From Gemmatimonadota bacterium (GTDB lineage Bacteria > Gemmatimonadota > Gemmatimonadetes > Longimicrobiales > Gaopeijiaceae), in assembly GCA_007121455.1 (NCBI GenBank), contig SKKN01000057.1, positions 1 through 64,000 on the forward strand: a DNA stretch of 64,000 nucleotides, given 5' to 3'. A program made the position numbers and the translations under genes. Of this stretch, positions 16,622 to 27,431 are shown one piece after another. The notes beneath the pieces were generated by a model. The model had not been told where the DNA came from, did not search any database, and saw only the letters and a program-made list of their open reading frames with translations. Within the stretch, counting starts at the first letter, position 1, and each line of letters begins with the position of its first letter.

Positions 16622-17662
16622 TCATCCCTGGCTTCGCTCGAGGACCTCGATCTCGTCTTCCAGTCTTGTGAGAAACTCGAGCTTTTCCGGTCGCCGGAGA
16701 AAGGCGCTCTCGAATCCCATCCTCGCCAGGTCCTTGAGCTCCGCCCATGTGAACGCCTGGTGGCGATGGGCCTTGCCGTACTCTTCCGTGAGCGAAGTCC
16801 CGGAGATGAGCCGGTTGTCCGTGTTCAGCGTGACGACCAGCCCTCGATCGAAGTACTGCCGAAGTGGGTGTCGTTCGTAGCTTTCCACGGCCCGGGTCTG
16901 CACGTTCGAGGTCAGGCAGATCTCGAGTGGAATGCGAAAGTCGTCGACATAGGTCATCAGGTCCGGGTCCTCGTAGAGACGAGTCCCGTGTCCGATCCGA
17001 TTCGCGCGACAGTAGTGGAGAGCCTGGTGAATGGATTCGGCTCCATACGCCTCTCCGGCGTGGATCGTCGTGGCGATGTTCTTGTTGATCACCGTGAAGA
17101 AGGCGTCCCTGTGCTTCTTCGCCGGATAGTTGTACTCGGCTCCCGCGAGATCGAAGGCGACGACTCCACGATGCTTGTACGCCACGGTGAGGTCCGCCAG
17201 ATCCCGAGACGTGCCCGGGTCCATGTTCCGAATGCCGCAGATGATCAGCCCCGTTCGAATTCCGAGGTCCGCCTCCGCTCTCCGAAGCCCGCGCAGGGGG
17301 GCTTCCACGGTCTCGGTGAGCGGCAACCCTTTGCGCGTGTGGAGGATCGGCGAGTAGCGCACCTCGACATACCACACGTTCTCGCGGGCATTGTCCTCCG
17401 CGAGCTCGTACGCGACCCGTTCGAGGGCGTCCGCGTGTTGGAGCAGGGACAGCGTGATGTCGAACCGGGCGAGATACTCCTCGAGGTTCTCCGCGTCCTC
17501 CGCCTTCATCGCTGCGGCGAGCTCGTCCGGGTCTTCCGCCGGCAGCGGGAGGGAGAGGGTGTCTGCGAGCTCGATCATGGTGCTGGGGCGCAAGCTCCCA
17601 TCGAGATGGACATGGAGCTCTGCCTTGGGAAGGGCATGGATCAGGTCGTACGTGACGTCCAC
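16622..17662 (-). CDS. add: Adenosine deaminase
   Basis: Converts adenosine to inosine. Zinc ligands and catalytic residues are visible: HVHLDGS near residue 17, THIHAGE-type segment (TTIHAGEAYG) around 205, IGHGTRLYED near 228, and the NTDN motif near 290, where many adenosine deaminases have an Asp pair; the NTDNRLISGTSLTEEY version occurs in one actinobacterial-like subgroup. Length (346) is normal. It is the last gene of the minus-strand purine unit, 15 nt behind purF, with GGGAGG six bases before its GTG. This links salvage of adenosine to de novo purine synthesis. Confidence 0.9.
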   Translation of the reverse strand: MDVTYDLIHALPKAELHVHLDGSLRPSTMIELADTLSLPLPAEDPDELAAAMKAEDAENLEEYLARFDITLSLLQHADALERVAYELAEDNARENVWYVEVRYSPILHTRKGLPLTETVEAPLRGLRRAEADLGIRTGLIICGIRNMDPGTSRDLADLTVAYKHRGVVAFDLAGAEYNYPAKKHRDAFFTVINKNIATTIHAGEAYGAESIHQALHYCRANRIGHGTRLYEDPDLMTYVDDFRIPLEICLTSNVQTRAVESYERHPLRQYFDRGLVVTLNTDNRLISGTSLTEEYGKAHRHQAFTWAELKDLARMGFESAFLRRPEKLEFLTRLEDEIEVLERSQG

Positions 17663-17677
17663 GGATCCTCCCGCCGA

Positions 17678-19114
17678 TCAGTCGCCCGGAACCGGGACGG
17701 CGAGGGCTCGCTCCACATCGACGAGGGGGGCACTGTAGTTCCCCGAGAAGCAGGCATCACAGAAGGGCCCATGCTCCTCGACCGCAGCCGTCATTCCTTC
17801 CAGGGACAGATATCCGAGGGAGTCCACCCCGAGGAGATCCCTGATTTCCTCTACCGTGTGGTTTGCGCCGATGAGCTCCTTCTTGCTCGGCATGTCGATC
17901 CCATAGTAACAAGGGTGCTGAACAGGCGGGCTCGCGATCCGCAGGTGAACCTCCGTCGCTCCCGCCTCCCGGATGAACCGAACGAGGCTTCGGCTCGTCG
18001 TGCCTCGGACGAGAGAGTCGTCCACGACCACGACTCTACGCCCCTCGATCGCTTCCCGTACCGGATTGTATTTGATCCGGGCACCGAAGTCCCGATCTGC
18101 CTGCGACGGTCGGATGAAGGTTCGGCCCACGTAGTGGTTCCGGAGGAGGCCAAGCTCGAAGGGGGAGCCGCTTTCCTCGCTGTATCCGAGAGCGGCGGAG
18201 TTTGCCGAGTCCGGGACGGAGATGATCGCGTCCGCCTCCACGGGGTGCTCCCTCGCGAGCTGCCGACCGAATGCGCGGCGGGCTCGGTCGACGCTGGTGC
18301 CCCACAGCCGGGAGTCGGGGCGAGCGAAGTAGACCAGCTCGAAGATGCAGGGCGCCCTGGGCGCCGGAGGTAGGCTCCGGAGCGACTCGACCTGGGACCC
18401 CTCGATCTTCAAGACCTCTCCCGGCTCGAGGTCCCGAACGAACTCCGCCTCGATGATGTCGAGCGCGCACGTCTCGCTCGCCACGATGTGTCCGCCGTCC
18501 TTGCGGCCCAGCACGAGCGGTCGGAATCCGCGAGGATCCACGACGGCGTAGAGCGTCTCTCCCACGGTCGCGACGACGGAATACGCACCCTCGAGGTGGG
18601 TTAGCGCGTCGTCCACCTGCGAATCGACGCTTTCGTGGCGGGAGCGGGCCACCAGGTGGACGATCACCTCGGAATCGCTGGTCGTCTGGAAGATCGCCCC
18701 ATCCTCCACGAGTCGGGAGCGGAGTTCGAGAGCGTTCGTGATGTTTCCGTTGTGGGCGATTGCAAGGGCTCCCCTCGAGTAATCGACGACGATGGGCTGG
18801 GCGTTCTCGGGCCGGCTGCCCCCCGCCGTAGAGTAGCGCACGTGCCCGATAGACGTTCGACCCGGCAGGTGGGACAGGACCTGGGCGTCGAAGACCTCCG
18901 CCACCAGTCCCGTGGACTTGTGGACCTTCGCCTTGCCGCTGTCGATCGCGCAAATCCCGGCCGACTCCTGCCCTCGATGCTGGAGGGCGTAGAGCCCGAG
19001 AAAGGTGAGTTCGGCTGCATTGTCGACCCCGGAAACGGCGAACACTCCACACTCGTGCTGTGGGTGATCGTCGAGGTGGGTGACCTGTATGTCCGTTGAC
19101 ACCGTGAACCTCAC
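17678..19114 (-). CDS. purF: Amidophosphoribosyltransferase (first step of purine synthesis)
   Basis: Makes 5-phosphoribosylamine from PRPP and glutamine. The Ntn glutaminase domain starts at Cys22 (HECGVFAV), which should become the N-terminus after propeptide removal; [14 protein letters not shown] and GHVRYST follow. The PRPP-binding motif [14 protein letters not shown] lies near residue 362. The metal-cluster-type cysteines found in Bacillus-like PurF are suggested by CYYGIDMPS and [10 protein letters not shown]. The GTG at 19114 overlaps the purL stop (GTGA). A second GTG at 19102, six bases behind GAGG, is an equally good start and would shorten the propeptide by four residues. Confidence 0.93.
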   Translation of the reverse strand: MRFTVSTDIQVTHLDDHPQHECGVFAVSGVDNAAELTFLGLYALQHRGQESAGICAIDSGKAKVHKSTGLVAEVFDAQVLSHLPGRTSIGHVRYSTAGGSRPENAQPIVVDYSRGALAIAHNGNITNALELRSRLVEDGAIFQTTSDSEVIVHLVARSRHESVDSQVDDALTHLEGAYSVVATVGETLYAVVDPRGFRPLVLGRKDGGHIVASETCALDIIEAEFVRDLEPGEVLKIEGSQVESLRSLPPAPRAPCIFELVYFARPDSRLWGTSVDRARRAFGRQLAREHPVEADAIISVPDSANSAALGYSEESGSPFELGLLRNHYVGRTFIRPSQADRDFGARIKYNPVREAIEGRRVVVVDDSLVRGTTSRSLVRFIREAGATEVHLRIASPPVQHPCYYGIDMPSKKELIGANHTVEEIRDLLGVDSLGYLSLEGMTAAVEEHGPFCDACFSGNYSAPLVDVERALAVPVPGD

Positions 19115-21453
19115 TGCGAGAGTCGAGGAGGGGTGGCGGGCTCGACCGTCTCCATCAAGGAGGGGATCGATCCGAAGTATGCGTCGGCGAGTTGTTCGAT
19201 CGGCTGTCGAATCGCGACGTTCCCGGCCCGAATCGTAAAGATACCCCCCGGAGCCCCGACCGTGCCCAGCTTTCGGGATGGAACACCGTGGTTTCGCGCC
19301 ATGCGGTGGAGCTCGGTTTCCTCTTCCGGTGCGCAGGAGACGATGATGCGTCCCTGCCCCTCGCCGAAAAGAAGAGCGACTGGGTCGATCCGGTCGTGCA
19401 ACTCGACGTGCAACCCGAGAGCCGAGTCGCCGTCGCCGATGGCGGCCGTGGCGAGTGCGCAGGCGAGCCCTCCCTCCGAACAGTCCTGAGCGGACCGGAG
19501 AAGGCCCGCCTCGATCAGCGCAAGGAGGGCGTGTTGAAGCCTTCGCTCCTCGAGCAGGTCCACGGCAGGGGGCTCACCCGCCACCAACCCGTGGCGGACG
19601 TAGAGCCATTCGGACGCTCCCAGCTCCTCGGTGTTCTCGCCGAGGAGGACGATGGCGTCGCCCTCGTTCCTGAAGTGATGGCGGGTCAGCGTAGAGATGT
19701 CCTCGAGAATGCCGACCATGCCGATCACGGGGGTGGGATAGATCGCATCTCCCTCCGTCTCGTTGTACAGGGATACGTTCCCCCCGGTGACCGGCGTCTC
19801 GAAGAGGCGGCACGCATCGGCCATTCCCAGGACGGCTTCCCGGAGCTGAAAGTAGATCTCCGGCTTGAGCGGGTTTCCGAAATTGAGGTTGTTCGTCACC
19901 GCTGTGGGGAGCGCGCCGACGCAGGTGAGGTTACGGGCTGCCTCCGCGACGGCGATCATCCCTCCCCGGCGTGGATGGAGAAAGGTGTAGCGGCCGTTTC
20001 CGTCCGTCGTCGCTGCGACGCCTTTGTTCGTTCCACGTATCCGGATCACCCCCGCGCTGCCTCCCGGACGGATCGCGGTCTGCGTCCGCACGGTGGTATC
20101 GTACTGGTCGTACACCCACCGCCTGGAAGCGATGTTCGGAGAGCCGAGCAGCTCGAGAAAAGCTGATTCCACGTCCCGGTCGCGCTTCACATACGGCGCG
20201 AGATCCGTCTCTCGAAGCCCTTTCGTCGTCTCGCTCTCCACCCCCTCTCGCTCGTACGTCGGACATCCTTCGGTGAGGGGAAGGGCCGGAACGTCCGCCA
20301 CGACCTTCCCGGCCTCCAGGATCCGGAAGGAACCGTCGTCCGTGACCCTGCCGATCGGCTCCGCTTCGAGCTCCCACTTCGCCAGGATCTTCCGAACCTC
20401 CTCCTCCCGTCCCTTTTTCGCCACGACCAGCATGCGCTCCTGGGACTCCGACAGGAGGATCTCGTAGGGCGTCATCCCCGCTTCCCGGACGGGCACTTCG
20501 CTCGTGTCCAGCTCGACGCCGCTTCCGGACCGGCCCGCCATCTCCGAGGCCGAAGAGGTGAGACCCGCGGCCCCCATGTCCTGGATTCCGACGATGTGGT
20601 CGGAGCGGATCAGCTCGAGGGATGCCTCGAGGAGCAGCTTCTCGGTGAAGGGGTCCCCCACCTGGACCTGAGGGCGCTTCGCCTCGGAGTCCTCGGAAAG
20701 CTCCTCCGATGCGAAGGTGGCTCCGTGGATCCCATCTCTTCCCGTGCGGGCTCCGACCGCCATCAGAGTGTTTCCGACTCCCTCGGCTTCACCTCTGATC
20801 AGGTCCTCCGCCTTCATCAGCCCGAGACACATGGCGTTGACGATCGGGTTGCCTTCGTAGCCCCGGTCGAAGTAGACCTCGCCCCCGATGTTCGGAATCC
20901 CGACACAGTTGCCGTAATCGCCGATCCCTTTCACCACTCCCGAGAAGAGGTAGCGGACCCGGCCGCTCGTGAGGTCACCGAACCGGAGGGAGTTCAGGAT
21001 GGCTACAGGCCGGGCTCCCATCGTGAAGACATCCCGAAGGATGCCACCCACTCCCGTTGCCGCCCCCTGATACGGCTCGACGGCGGAGGGGTGGTTGTGG
21101 GACTCGATCTTGAATGCCAACGCCAGGCCCTCACCGATGTCGATGACACCGGCATTTTCCCCGGGACCCTGGATCACCCAGGGAGCCTCCGTGGGCAGGA
21201 GCCGGAGGAGTCGCTTCGAGTTCTTGTACCCGCAGTGCTCCGACCACATGGCGGAGAACACCCCAAGCTCGGTGAAGGTCGGAGTTCTCCCGAGAATCTC
21301 CTCGATCTGTTCGTATTCCGATTCGGACAGCCCGTGCTCCCGAACGAGCTCCGGTGTGATTTCCGGATCACCGGCTCGCGGCTCCGGAGCTCCGGTCGAG
21401 CCCGTCCCCCCGCCACCGGCAATTCCATCGGCTTCTCTTCCCACTCTATCCAC
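19111..21453 (-). CDS. purL: Phosphoribosylformylglycinamidine synthase, large subunit
   Basis: The small-type PurL (780 residues) that works with PurS and PurQ, both encoded just upstream, to convert FGAR to FGAM with ATP and ammonia. Signatures include [15 protein letters not shown] (69-83), [40 protein letters not shown] and the repeat half with [11 protein letters not shown] and [13 protein letters not shown]. The N-terminal 30 residues (Gly/Thr-rich) are an extra tail not usual in the family, so the true start may lie a little downstream of GTG 21453. Confidence 0.94.
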   Translation of the reverse strand: MDRVGREADGIAGGGGTGSTGAPEPRAGDPEITPELVREHGLSESEYEQIEEILGRTPTFTELGVFSAMWSEHCGYKNSKRLLRLLPTEAPWVIQGPGENAGVIDIGEGLALAFKIESHNHPSAVEPYQGAATGVGGILRDVFTMGARPVAILNSLRFGDLTSGRVRYLFSGVVKGIGDYGNCVGIPNIGGEVYFDRGYEGNPIVNAMCLGLMKAEDLIRGEAEGVGNTLMAVGARTGRDGIHGATFASEELSEDSEAKRPQVQVGDPFTEKLLLEASLELIRSDHIVGIQDMGAAGLTSSASEMAGRSGSGVELDTSEVPVREAGMTPYEILLSESQERMLVVAKKGREEEVRKILAKWELEAEPIGRVTDDGSFRILEAGKVVADVPALPLTEGCPTYEREGVESETTKGLRETDLAPYVKRDRDVESAFLELLGSPNIASRRWVYDQYDTTVRTQTAIRPGGSAGVIRIRGTNKGVAATTDGNGRYTFLHPRRGGMIAVAEAARNLTCVGALPTAVTNNLNFGNPLKPEIYFQLREAVLGMADACRLFETPVTGGNVSLYNETEGDAIYPTPVIGMVGILEDISTLTRHHFRNEGDAIVLLGENTEELGASEWLYVRHGLVAGEPPAVDLLEERRLQHALLALIEAGLLRSAQDCSEGGLACALATAAIGDGDSALGLHVELHDRIDPVALLFGEGQGRIIVSCAPEEETELHRMARNHGVPSRKLGTVGAPGGIFTIRAGNVAIRQPIEQLADAYFGSIPSLMETVEPATPPRLSQ

Positions 21454-21516
21454 GTGATCCTCGCGTCTGTGTTCCCAGGTTCTGCAGGGTTCGGATTTCG
21501 AAGCAGGAGGGCGGTC

Positions 21517-22230
21517 TCATACGGTGACCGCAGCCGGGCCGCTTCGGAGGTGCTCCACCAGCGAACTGAAGATGCCGAGCCCGTCCGTCGAACCCAGGAT
21601 CTCCTCCACGGCACGCTCCGGGTGAGGCATCATGCCCATCACGTTTCCGGCCTCGTTGATGATTCCGGCGATGGCATGGGCCGATCCATTCGGATTGGTC
21701 TCGTGGCTGAGCTCTCCTTCGGAGTCGACGTAGCGGAAGACGATGCGTTCATCGCCTTCGAGGAGAGACAGGGTTTCCGCATCGGCATAGTATTGACCCT
21801 CGCCGTGAGCGATCGGCATTCGGAGAACGTCGTGCCGGCGGTACGCTCTGGTGAAGATCGTGTCGGCGTTCTCCACCCGGAGATGGACGTCATGGCTGGA
21901 GAACAACAGCTTTTCATTTCTCAGGAGCGCGCCGGGGAGGAGGCCGCTCTCGCACAGGATCTGAAATCCGTTGCAGATCCCCAGAACCGGCCCTCCCTTC
22001 CCAGCGAACGCGACCACCGCTTCCATGATGGGACTGAACCGGGCGATGGCTCCAGCGCGAAGATAGTCTCCATACGAGAAGCCACCCGGAAGGACCACTG
22101 CGTCCACGTCTCCGAGGCTCTCGGTCCGGTGCCACCGGAACTCCGCCTCCGCGCCTACGACGTCCTTGAGTGCCTTGTAGCAGTCGTAATCGCAGTTCGA
22201 TCCCGGAAACGTCACGACGGCAATCGTCAT
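21517..22230 (-). CDS. purQ: Phosphoribosylformylglycinamidine synthase, glutaminase subunit
   Basis: A class I glutamine amidotransferase (237 residues) that feeds ammonia to PurL. The nucleophile is the Cys in [11 protein letters not shown] (near residue 86), and the His/Glu pair is in [10 protein letters not shown] near the C-terminus. The N-terminal [12 protein letters not shown] is typical of PurQ. The start ATG 22230 overlaps the purS stop (ATGA), and there are 63 nt before purL. Confidence 0.94.
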   Translation of the reverse strand: MTIAVVTFPGSNCDYDCYKALKDVVGAEAEFRWHRTESLGDVDAVVLPGGFSYGDYLRAGAIARFSPIMEAVVAFAGKGGPVLGICNGFQILCESGLLPGALLRNEKLLFSSHDVHLRVENADTIFTRAYRRHDVLRMPIAHGEGQYYADAETLSLLEGDERIVFRYVDSEGELSHETNPNGSAHAIAGIINEAGNVMGMMPHPERAVEEILGSTDGLGIFSSLVEHLRSGPAAVTV

Positions 22231-22499
22231 CGTCGCTCCTCCTCCGTTTCAGCCCGGATCCGGATCTCGTAGTCTTCGGTGACCGGATTCGCGAGAAGCC
22301 GTCGGCACATTCGGTCCACCTGCCGGCGGGCCTCCTCGGCGTCCGCTGCGTCGACTTCCAGGTGGATTGCCCTTCCCACGCGCACCTCCTCGATCCCCGG
22401 GAACCCGAGGGAGTCGAGGGCGTGATGGACGACTTTCCCTTCCGGATCGAGGAGACCCGGACGGGGTTGAATGAGCACCTCCACTCGATGACGACTCAC
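22227..22499 (-). CDS. purS: Phosphoribosylformylglycinamidine synthase, PurS subunit
   Basis: A 90-residue small subunit that bridges PurL and PurQ. The pattern [28 protein letters not shown] (split here at DPEGK) and [14 protein letters not shown] are characteristic of PurS. Overlaps of 4 nt join it to pssA before it (GTGA) and purQ after it (ATGA), so it is tightly coupled in the operon. Confidence 0.92.
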   Translation of the reverse strand: MSRHRVEVLIQPRPGLLDPEGKVVHHALDSLGFPGIEEVRVGRAIHLEVDAADAEEARRQVDRMCRRLLANPVTEDYEIRIRAETEEERR

Positions 22500-23485
22500 T
22501 TCTCTTTCTCCGATTCCATGGTGGGATCCTTGTGGGTGGGGCCCTTGCGGGCCCGAGATTCCTTTTCCGGGTCCTCGTCCCCCATCGACTCGCTCGGGTT
22601 CCCGGACGCCGGACGCTCGAAGAGCTCGCGGTAGTCGAGGGACCGGACCTCCGCCCCACCCTCGTCTTCCCCTTCATCGAGGAGGGGGTCGCGGTCGGGA
22701 AGGCGCTCGAGCAGGCCCAGGCCGACGGAGCGGATCAGTCCCACCCCGGTGTACAGGAGCAGGAATGGGAAGATGAAGTGTCGGGGCCAGGCGAGCGCAC
22801 CGACTGCGCACCCGGCGAGCAGCACCAGGACGAAGATCCCGCGGACGGTCCCCAGTCCAATCTTCGGTACGAGGGGGTAGGGAACATGGCTGAGCATCAG
22901 CGCTGCGAGCAGCACGACCAGGACACCGATCGCCTGAGGGCCCTCGAACCCGGTCAGGTGCGTCTGGAACAACGCCGTCTCCGTGAACGGATGGAGCGTG
23001 GCGAGGATCATTCCGGCAGTCGGGGAGGGGAGCCCGTGAAAGTGCCGTTTCGCCTCTCCTCCCTGTTCGACATTGAAGCGCGCGAGTCGGGTGACCACCG
23101 CGGTGATGTAGAGGAAGGAAATCACCCATCCCCATGCGGAGTCGTGGAAGTGGAGCTGATAGATGATGTACCCCGGCGCGACGCCGAAGCTGATCGCGTC
23201 GACGAGGGAGTCCAGCTCGGCGCCGAAGTTGGATCCGGTCCTGGTGAATCGCGCGATCCGCCCATCGAGCATGTCGAGGATCGCAGCGAAGACGATGAAC
23301 CAACCGGCCCAGATAAAGTCGCCGCGCGACGCGGCCACGATCGCGTAGACCCCGAAGAAGAGGTTCGCCAGCGTGAAGGCGGAGGGGAGGATGACCACGC
23401 CCCTCTGGAGGCCCTGGCGCCTCTTCCGGCGTCGTTCCTCGAGCGGCATTCCCGCAGCCTTGGGACCCTCGGTCCGATCGTTCAC
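22496..23485 (-). CDS. pssA: CDP-diacylglycerol-serine O-phosphatidyltransferase
   Basis: A membrane enzyme making phosphatidylserine from CDP-diacylglycerol and serine. The CDP-alcohol phosphotransferase motif is complete: DGRIAR, eight residues, G, then D three residues before the last D (LDGRIARFTRTG through ELDSLVDA, about residues 72-95). Six or so membrane helices follow. The C-terminal 70 residues are charged and poorly conserved (Glu/Asp/Lys-rich). It sits inside the purine operon between purC and purS with 4-nt overlaps on both sides, an odd place for a phospholipid gene. Confidence 0.9.
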   Translation of the reverse strand: MNDRTEGPKAAGMPLEERRRKRRQGLQRGVVILPSAFTLANLFFGVYAIVAASRGDFIWAGWFIVFAAILDMLDGRIARFTRTGSNFGAELDSLVDAISFGVAPGYIIYQLHFHDSAWGWVISFLYITAVVTRLARFNVEQGGEAKRHFHGLPSPTAGMILATLHPFTETALFQTHLTGFEGPQAIGVLVVLLAALMLSHVPYPLVPKIGLGTVRGIFVLVLLAGCAVGALAWPRHFIFPFLLLYTGVGLIRSVGLGLLERLPDRDPLLDEGEDEGGAEVRSLDYRELFERPASGNPSESMGDEDPEKESRARKGPTHKDPTMESEKEK

Positions 23486-24423
23486 TCGAATGTCGTTCCG
23501 CGGAGACGAGGCGGCGTGTAGTTGTCCAGGTCGTTGCCCGTGAGTCGCCGAAAGATCTCCCGGTACCGGGCCGCCGAGGCACGTACGACCTCCATCGGGA
23601 GATCCGGAGCCGGAGGCTCCTTCGACCAGTCGGGAAGGGCGTCGAGGTAGTCGCGGATCGGCTGTTTGTCGAGGGAGGGTTGAGGCTCGCCGGGCCGGTA
23701 CGCGTCGGCCGGCCAGAACCGGGAGGAATCCGGAGTGAGCACCTCGTCGATCAGGAGGAGGTTACCCTCTCGATCCACCCCGAACTCGAACTTGGTATCG
23801 GCGAGCAGGATTCCACGGTCGGTGGCCACCCGCGCGCCCTCGTCGTAGAGGTCGAGCGAGAGGCGGCGGAGGCGGTGCGCGAGCTCGTTGCCCACCCGCT
23901 CCACGACCCCCTCGAACGTGATGTTCTCGTCGTGTCCGTCGACCGCTTTCGTGGCGGGGGAGAAAATGGGTTCGCGGAGCGGGCCGCTCTCCACCAGTCC
24001 CCGCTCGAGCGGCTCGCCGGCGAGCGTGCCTCCGTGTCCGTATTCCCGCCATGCGGATCCGGCGAGGTATCCCCGGACGACGCATTCGACCGGAAGCGGG
24101 TCGGTGCGGCGCACGAGCATTCCCCTACGCTCCCACCGAGCGCGGTAGGGCGCGAGCTCCGGCACCTCGGCCTCGATCTCCTCGGGGTGCACCGCAACGA
24201 GATGATGGGCCACTCGGGGGGCGAGCCGGTGGAGCCACCATGCACTCAGGAGAGTGAGGATCTCGCCCTTCCGGGGGATCGGCTGGGCGAGAACGACATC
24301 GAACGCGCTCACGCGATCTGAAGCCACCAGAAGGAGGAGGTCCGGACCGACCTCATACAACTCCCGGATCTTGCCGCGCCGGAGGAGCGGAAAGGGCAGG
24401 TCTGTCGGGTTAGACGCGGACAT
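23482..24423 (-). CDS. purC: SAICAR synthetase
   Basis: Joins aspartate to CAIR in purine synthesis. Key segments are RRGKIRELYEVGPDLLLLVASDRVSAFD (shown in pieces: RGKIRELYE and ASDRVSAFD), ECVVRGYLAGSAWREY near residue 113, and LLIDEVLTPDSSRFWPAD near 222-240. At 313 residues it is the longer form, like the yeast-type enzyme domain. Its ATG lies 14 nt inside the end of purB. Confidence 0.93.
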   Translation of the reverse strand: MSASNPTDLPFPLLRRGKIRELYEVGPDLLLLVASDRVSAFDVVLAQPIPRKGEILTLLSAWWLHRLAPRVAHHLVAVHPEEIEAEVPELAPYRARWERRGMLVRRTDPLPVECVVRGYLAGSAWREYGHGGTLAGEPLERGLVESGPLREPIFSPATKAVDGHDENITFEGVVERVGNELAHRLRRLSLDLYDEGARVATDRGILLADTKFEFGVDREGNLLLIDEVLTPDSSRFWPADAYRPGEPQPSLDKQPIRDYLDALPDWSKEPPAPDLPMEVVRASAARYREIFRRLTGNDLDNYTPPRLRGTTFE

Positions 24424-25858
24424 CCGGCTCCCCTATTTCCTCCGACTTCCGACCTGCATACCGGGAGAGCACGGGATCCACCCACTCCTTGAGGAAACGG
24501 TCGACCTGTCCGGGCGCCCTTCCGATGAAGCGGGCGGGGTCGACGAGTCGGTCGAGCCCGGCGGCGTCCAGCCCGAAAGCGGAGTCTCCCGCGATTCGCT
24601 CGAGGAGGTCGTTCGCGTCTCCCTTCTTCATCCTTGCGGCGGCCTCCATGGAGTGGCGTCGAATCCGTTCATGAAGCTCTTGCCGGTCCCCGCCCCGCGC
24701 GACCGCGTCCATGAGCACCGCTTCCGTTGCCATGAAGGGCAGTTGGCGGGCCAGATTCGCGCGGATCACATCCGGGTTGACGACGAGCCCCCGGGCCACA
24801 TTCTCCGTCAGCACGAGCGTGGAGTCCAGGGTCAGGTACGCATCCGGGATCGAAAGGCGTCGGTTGGCCGAGTCGTCCAGCGTCCGCTCGAGCCACTGGG
24901 TCGCCGCGGTCACGGCCGGATCCTGGTAGAGGGTCACGACGTGACGAGCGAGCGCGCAGATCCGCTCGGCCCGCATCGGGTTCCGCTTGTAGGGCATTGC
25001 CGAGGAGCCGATCTGCTCCTCCTCGAACGGTTCCTCGACCTCCCGGAGGTGAGCGAGGAGTCGGAGGTCGTGCGCGAACTTGGAAGCGGAGATCGCCGTG
25101 CCGGACAGGGTCGATGCCAGCGCCGCGTCGACCTTCCGGGGATACGTCTGGCCGCTCACGCCGAACAGCCGGGGGAACCCCATCTTCGAGGCGACGAGCC
25201 GATCGAGTCGATCGACCTTCTCCCCATCTCCATCGAAGAGCTGCAGGAAGGAAGCCTGCGTGCCGGTCGTGCCCCGGACGCCGCGGAACCGGAGGGTCTC
25301 CAACCGGAACTCCACCTCTTCGAGATCGAGGAGAAAGTCCTGGATCCAGAGGGTTGCGCGCTTGCCGGCCGTCGTGGGCTGGGCCGGTTGGAAATGGGTG
25401 AACCCGAGGGTTGGGAGGTCGCGGTGCGCTCGTGCGAACCCGCTGAGTGCTTCCACGACCCGGACGATCCGGGCTCGGACGAGATCGAGCGCCTCCCGGT
25501 GCAGGATCAGGTCGGTATTGTCGGTGACGAATGCGGAGGTGGCACCGAGATGGATGACGCCGCTCGCGGAGGGCGCCGCCTCGCCAAATAGATGAACGTG
25601 CGCCATCACGTCGTGCCGAAACCGTCGCTCGAGCTCACGCGCTCGCTCCAGGTCGATCTCGTCGAGCGCTTCCCGCATTTCCTGGAGGGCGCCTGCCGGA
25701 ATGTCGAGCCCAAGCTCGTGTTGGGACTCCGCCAGGGCGAGCCAGAGCTTGCGCCAGACCCCGAACCGGCGGGCCGGTGAGAAGAGGGCCTGCATCGGAC
25801 GAGACGCATAGCGTTCCGTGAGGGGGTGGACGTAGCGGTGATCGGAAGAGTCGGTCAC
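24410..25858 (-). CDS. purB: Adenylosuccinate lyase
   Basis: A 482-residue fumarase-superfamily lyase that cleaves SAICAR and adenylosuccinate to release fumarate. The superfamily signature GSSAMPYKRNP (about 294-304) holds the catalytic serine loop; TSAFVTDNTD (about 106-115) and THFQPAQPTT (about 153-162) bind substrate. It starts at GTG 25858 with GAGG five to six bases before it. It is the first gene of the pur block, 88 nt after the HtrA-like gene, so it may have its own promoter or be read from truA. Confidence 0.93.
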   Translation of the reverse strand: MTDSSDHRYVHPLTERYASRPMQALFSPARRFGVWRKLWLALAESQHELGLDIPAGALQEMREALDEIDLERARELERRFRHDVMAHVHLFGEAAPSASGVIHLGATSAFVTDNTDLILHREALDLVRARIVRVVEALSGFARAHRDLPTLGFTHFQPAQPTTAGKRATLWIQDFLLDLEEVEFRLETLRFRGVRGTTGTQASFLQLFDGDGEKVDRLDRLVASKMGFPRLFGVSGQTYPRKVDAALASTLSGTAISASKFAHDLRLLAHLREVEEPFEEEQIGSSAMPYKRNPMRAERICALARHVVTLYQDPAVTAATQWLERTLDDSANRRLSIPDAYLTLDSTLVLTENVARGLVVNPDVIRANLARQLPFMATEAVLMDAVARGGDRQELHERIRRHSMEAAARMKKGDANDLLERIAGDSAFGLDAAGLDRLVDPARFIGRAPGQVDRFLKEWVDPVLSRYAGRKSEEIGEPDVRV

Positions 25859-25882
25859 GAGGTCCTCGGGTTCGAGTGGTTC

Positions 25883-25919
25883 CCCCGGCGACGAAGGGAC
25901 GCGTGAAGGCTTGCCGGGG
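25883..25919. repeat. Inverted repeat between htrA-like gene and purB
   Basis: CCCCGGC (25883-25889) pairs with GCCGGGG (25913-25919) around a 23-nt loop. It falls in the 88-nt gap before purB on the minus strand and could be an attenuator, a weak terminator or a binding site. There is no T-run, so a simple intrinsic terminator is unlikely. Confidence 0.3.
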
Positions 25920-25946
25920 ACGCGGTATGCGGATCGATCTGCATGA

Positions 25947-27431
25947 TCATGGGCGGAGGACCCGGTCTCGCACCGCGATTCCCCGGTCCCGCTCGAAATA
26001 GATCCTTACGGGTCCCGGGGGAAGGCTGGCGAGCGCCCCCGCGGCGTCCGAGGCACTCGTCAGGGGCTGGTTGTTCAACTGAAGGAGCACGTCCCCTTCC
26101 TGAAGGCCGAGCTCGCGCTGAAGTCGGGAGGAGATCCGGATGACCAGCGCCCCGGCCTCGCTCCGGATGCTTCGCTCCGCCCGGATCTGTGGTGTGACGG
26201 TGATCAACTCCAACTCCTCTCCGACTCGCACCCGTTCGGCTACGAGGGAGGGGAGTGCTTCCGCAATCAGGCGGACCGGCTCGTTCCGACCCTCCACTTC
26301 GAGCTCCAGGGGATCTCCGACGGACAGGTCGAGGAGAATCGCTTCGAAATCGAGCGGCGTGGCGAGACGGCGGCCATTCGCCTCGAGGAATCGCTCACCC
26401 TCCCGGATGCCGGCGCGGGAGGCGGGCGACTCGGGGGCGACCCGCGCTGCGCGCACACCACGCGTGCGCCCGAAATCGTCGGCATCGAACGGAGCGACAT
26501 CGACCCCGATCCAAGGGCGGCGAACCTCTCCGTGCTCGAGGAGGTCCTCTGCGATGCGCAGCGCCCGGTCGACCGGGATCGCGAAGGAGAGGCCCTCGGC
26601 TCCTCCTCCCCGGCTGAAGATGAAGGTATTGATTCCGATCACTTCACCATCGGCGTTGACCAGCGGGCCGCCCGAGTTCCCGGGGTTCACGGAGGCATCC
26701 GTCTGGATCATTCCGAGAAAGAAGCTCCGCTCCCGGCCACTGGGAACGATATGACGGCCGATTGCAGAAACCACGCCGGCGGTCACGGTGGGCTCGGGGT
26801 TCGAGATGAAATTGCCGAAGGGATTTCCGATGGCGATCGCCCATTCCCCGATTCCGAGATCTCGAGCGGTGCCGATCGGAGCGGTCGGGAGACCCTCCGC
26901 ATCCACCCGGAGCACCGCGAGGTCAGTCACCGCGTCGTCGCCGACCAGGCGTGCCTCGAGATCCCGCCCGTCCGGGAGAGTGACGAGGATCCTCTGCGCC
27001 CGCTCGACCACATGGTGGTTCGTGAGAATGATTCCCGACGGATCGACGATGAGTCCGGATCCGAGGCCGGTCGTGCGCCTCTCGGCACCCCAGGGCAGGA
27101 AGAAGGACTCCCATGGGGTTCGCGCCTGAGCGAGCTCGGTACGTAGTACATGGATCGACACCACGGCCGGGCTGACGCGAGCGGCGGCTTCCGTGATCGC
27201 AGTCCGACGCGACGCTTCGAGGTCGGCGCTCGTGCCGGAGACCTGGAGCGCACCACCTTCGTGCGAGAGGGGGGTGCCCAGTCCGGGTCCCTGGTCATTC
27301 CCGGCGGTGGAGTCGGAGCCCGAAGGCCGCACCTCCCCTCCCTGTACGTCGCCGCACGCGGAGACCGCAAGTGCGATCAGGACGGCGAGAACATGGGACC
27401 GGCGAGTCCCGGGAGCCCTTCTTCTGGTCAC
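25947..27431 (-). CDS. HtrA/DegP-like serine protease with two PDZ domains, lipoprotein
   Basis: A 494-residue envelope quality-control protease. The signal ends in VSAC (a lipobox, Cys about residue 26), so it is probably lipid-anchored. A Ser/Gly/Asp-rich linker precedes the trypsin fold with the triad His in TNHHVV (about 137), Asp in TDLAVL (about 168) and Ser in GNSGGP (about 252). Two PDZ domains follow (about 305-395 and 400-490; [13 protein letters not shown] and [13 protein letters not shown] carry the binding-loop pattern). The GTG at 27431 overlaps the transaldolase stop. Confidence 0.88.
   Translation of the reverse strand: MTRRRAPGTRRSHVLAVLIALAVSACGDVQGGEVRPSGSDSTAGNDQGPGLGTPLSHEGGALQVSGTSADLEASRRTAITEAAARVSPAVVSIHVLRTELAQARTPWESFFLPWGAERRTTGLGSGLIVDPSGIILTNHHVVERAQRILVTLPDGRDLEARLVGDDAVTDLAVLRVDAEGLPTAPIGTARDLGIGEWAIAIGNPFGNFISNPEPTVTAGVVSAIGRHIVPSGRERSFFLGMIQTDASVNPGNSGGPLVNADGEVIGINTFIFSRGGGAEGLSFAIPVDRALRIAEDLLEHGEVRRPWIGVDVAPFDADDFGRTRGVRAARVAPESPASRAGIREGERFLEANGRRLATPLDFEAILLDLSVGDPLELEVEGRNEPVRLIAEALPSLVAERVRVGEELELITVTPQIRAERSIRSEAGALVIRISSRLQRELGLQEGDVLLQLNNQPLTSASDAAGALASLPPGPVRIYFERDRGIAVRDRVLRP

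Noticed and set aside
16532-18373. A 613-codon plus-strand frame over add and purF
   Set aside because: Antisense to two clear genes; no motif and no ribosome site at its start.
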